From assembly GCA_002794775.1 (NCBI GenBank), contig NBAY01000006.1, positions 1,178,001-1,242,000 on the forward strand: DNA of 64,000 nt, read 5' to 3'. This stretch comes from Porodaedalea pini. Lineage: Eukaryota > Basidiomycota > Agaricomycetes > Hymenochaetales > Hymenochaetaceae. Position 1 is the first letter of the stretch, and every line of letters begins with the position of its first letter. A program made the translations under genes and the position numbers. Below are positions 63,501-64,000 of the stretch, piece after piece. Under the pieces are notes generated by a model. That model was not told the origin of the DNA and did no database searches. It saw only the letters and a list, made by a program, of their open reading frames with translations.

Positions 63501-64000
63501 GCAAAGCACATTAAGGAGACTCATCATGTTGCAAAGGACAACCTGGTCAAGGCAGCGGATGACATGAAACGTTACCATGACCGGACGGCAGAAACTTCGG
63601 TTGAGTACAAGGCTGGAGACAAGGTCTTCCTTGACGGGTGGAACATCAACACAGATTCGCCAACGAAGAAGCTCGCCGACAAATGGTACGGTCCCTTTGA
63701 GATCATCGACAAGGTGGGAGCCAGCGCATACAAACTCAGGCTCCCCAAGCAATGGAAAAAGGTCCACCCGGTCTTCAATGAGGCACTACTGAAGCCCGCC
63801 GTCTAACTGGCCTTCGAGAGCCAGAAACAACCAGCACTGCTGCCTCCTGACATCGTCGACAACGAAGGGGAGTATGAGATCGAGGAGGTTCTAGACTCAC
63901 GTCTGCACCGAGGAAAGCTACAGTACCTTGTCAAGTGGGTTGGATACAATGAACCGACTTGGCAGCCTGAGACAGACTTCGGCGAGAACGCAAAAGAGGC
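60529..64000 (+). pseudogene. pol: Pol polyprotein of the gypsy element, multiple stops
   Basis: The ATG is 8 bases after the gag stop and in another frame. Protease: HALVDSGCTGSCID. Reverse transcriptase: [20 protein letters not shown], then YLNDILIL where the active site should be YxDD. RNase H: RVEADSSNFALGGVLLQKQ. Integrase: HHCC zinc region (ECHDS...GHPG...CDRCQ) and VTVNLIGELPD, where the first catalytic Asp is Asn. Chromodomain: YLVKWVGYNEPTW. In-frame stops lie at 61018, 61570, 61831, 62464, 62652, 62757 (all TGA) and 63804 (TAA). The frame shifts by one base near 62520. Several TGA occupy places where the family has Arg. Confidence 0.88.

Larger units (their letters stand above)
58306..64000 (+). 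mobile_element. Ty3/gypsy retrotransposon (chromovirus), decayed, cut by window end
   Basis: Order: LTR, gag with CCHC knuckle, then protease, reverse transcriptase, RNase H, integrase and a C-terminal chromodomain, the order of Ty3/gypsy chromoviruses. The 3' end lies beyond 64000. The pol frame has several stop codons, one frameshift and two Asp-to-Asn changes at catalytic sites, so it is not autonomous. Confidence 0.92.

Noticed and set aside
61018..63806. In-frame TGA codons of pol as recoding or selenocysteine.
   Set aside because: There are six TGA plus a TAA, a frameshift and two catalytic Asp-to-Asn changes. Decay explains all of them.

Overview
The window is nuclear DNA of a basidiomycete fungus, most likely an agaricomycete (wood- or litter-decay type). 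The signs are genes cut by many 50-70 nt GT-AG introns, two members of the basidiomycete DUF6533 membrane-protein family, secreted M43 metalloproteases, an A1 aspartic protease, a GMC oxidoreductase, a GH25 lysozyme and a chromodomain-bearing Ty3/gypsy element. No prokaryotic features were seen.

Layout. (1) 0-12.5 kb: an array of three apparently intact short-chain dehydrogenase (SDR) paralogues on the + strand (779, 7853, 11511) and a decayed inverted fourth copy (9719-10640, - strand). The array grew by segmental duplication. A 4.2 kb TA-flanked DNA transposon (3191-7426) then landed in the upstream region of the second copy. Its 1166-codon transposase carries a UBA domain of the Rad23 type and one nonsense codon. 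(2) 12.7-24.6 kb: two M43 metalloprotease paralogues with the same exon plan, each broken by one lesion, flank an NmrA-like protein, a leucine aminopeptidase (with one apparent frameshift) and a zinc alcohol dehydrogenase. A 650 bp repeat lies inverted at 2.1 and 16.6 kb. (3) 24.9-41.7 kb: a conserved housekeeping and secretory block made of the TFIIH helicase XPB, a chitin synthase export chaperone, the Vps10 sorting receptor, a GH25 lysozyme and RNA polymerase I/III subunit AC19. (4) 42-56 kb: two inverted decayed DUF6533 copies bracket an aspartic protease, a C-factor-like SDR, a broken coiled-coil gene and a GMC oxidoreductase. (5) 56.8-64 kb: a 739 bp element with 9 bp target duplications (Mutator-like), then a Ty3/gypsy chromovirus that runs off the window.

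The recurring theme is decay on an otherwise conserved backbone. In the mobile elements most lesions are TGA where related proteins carry arginine (CGA), plus Asp-to-Asn changes at catalytic sites. All of these fit CpG to TpG/CpA transitions, as expected for methylated repeats. Three non-repeat genes (both metalloproteases and the aminopeptidase) each have only one lesion, so assembly error must be excluded. Product names are inferred from motifs and remembered family features; no search was run.
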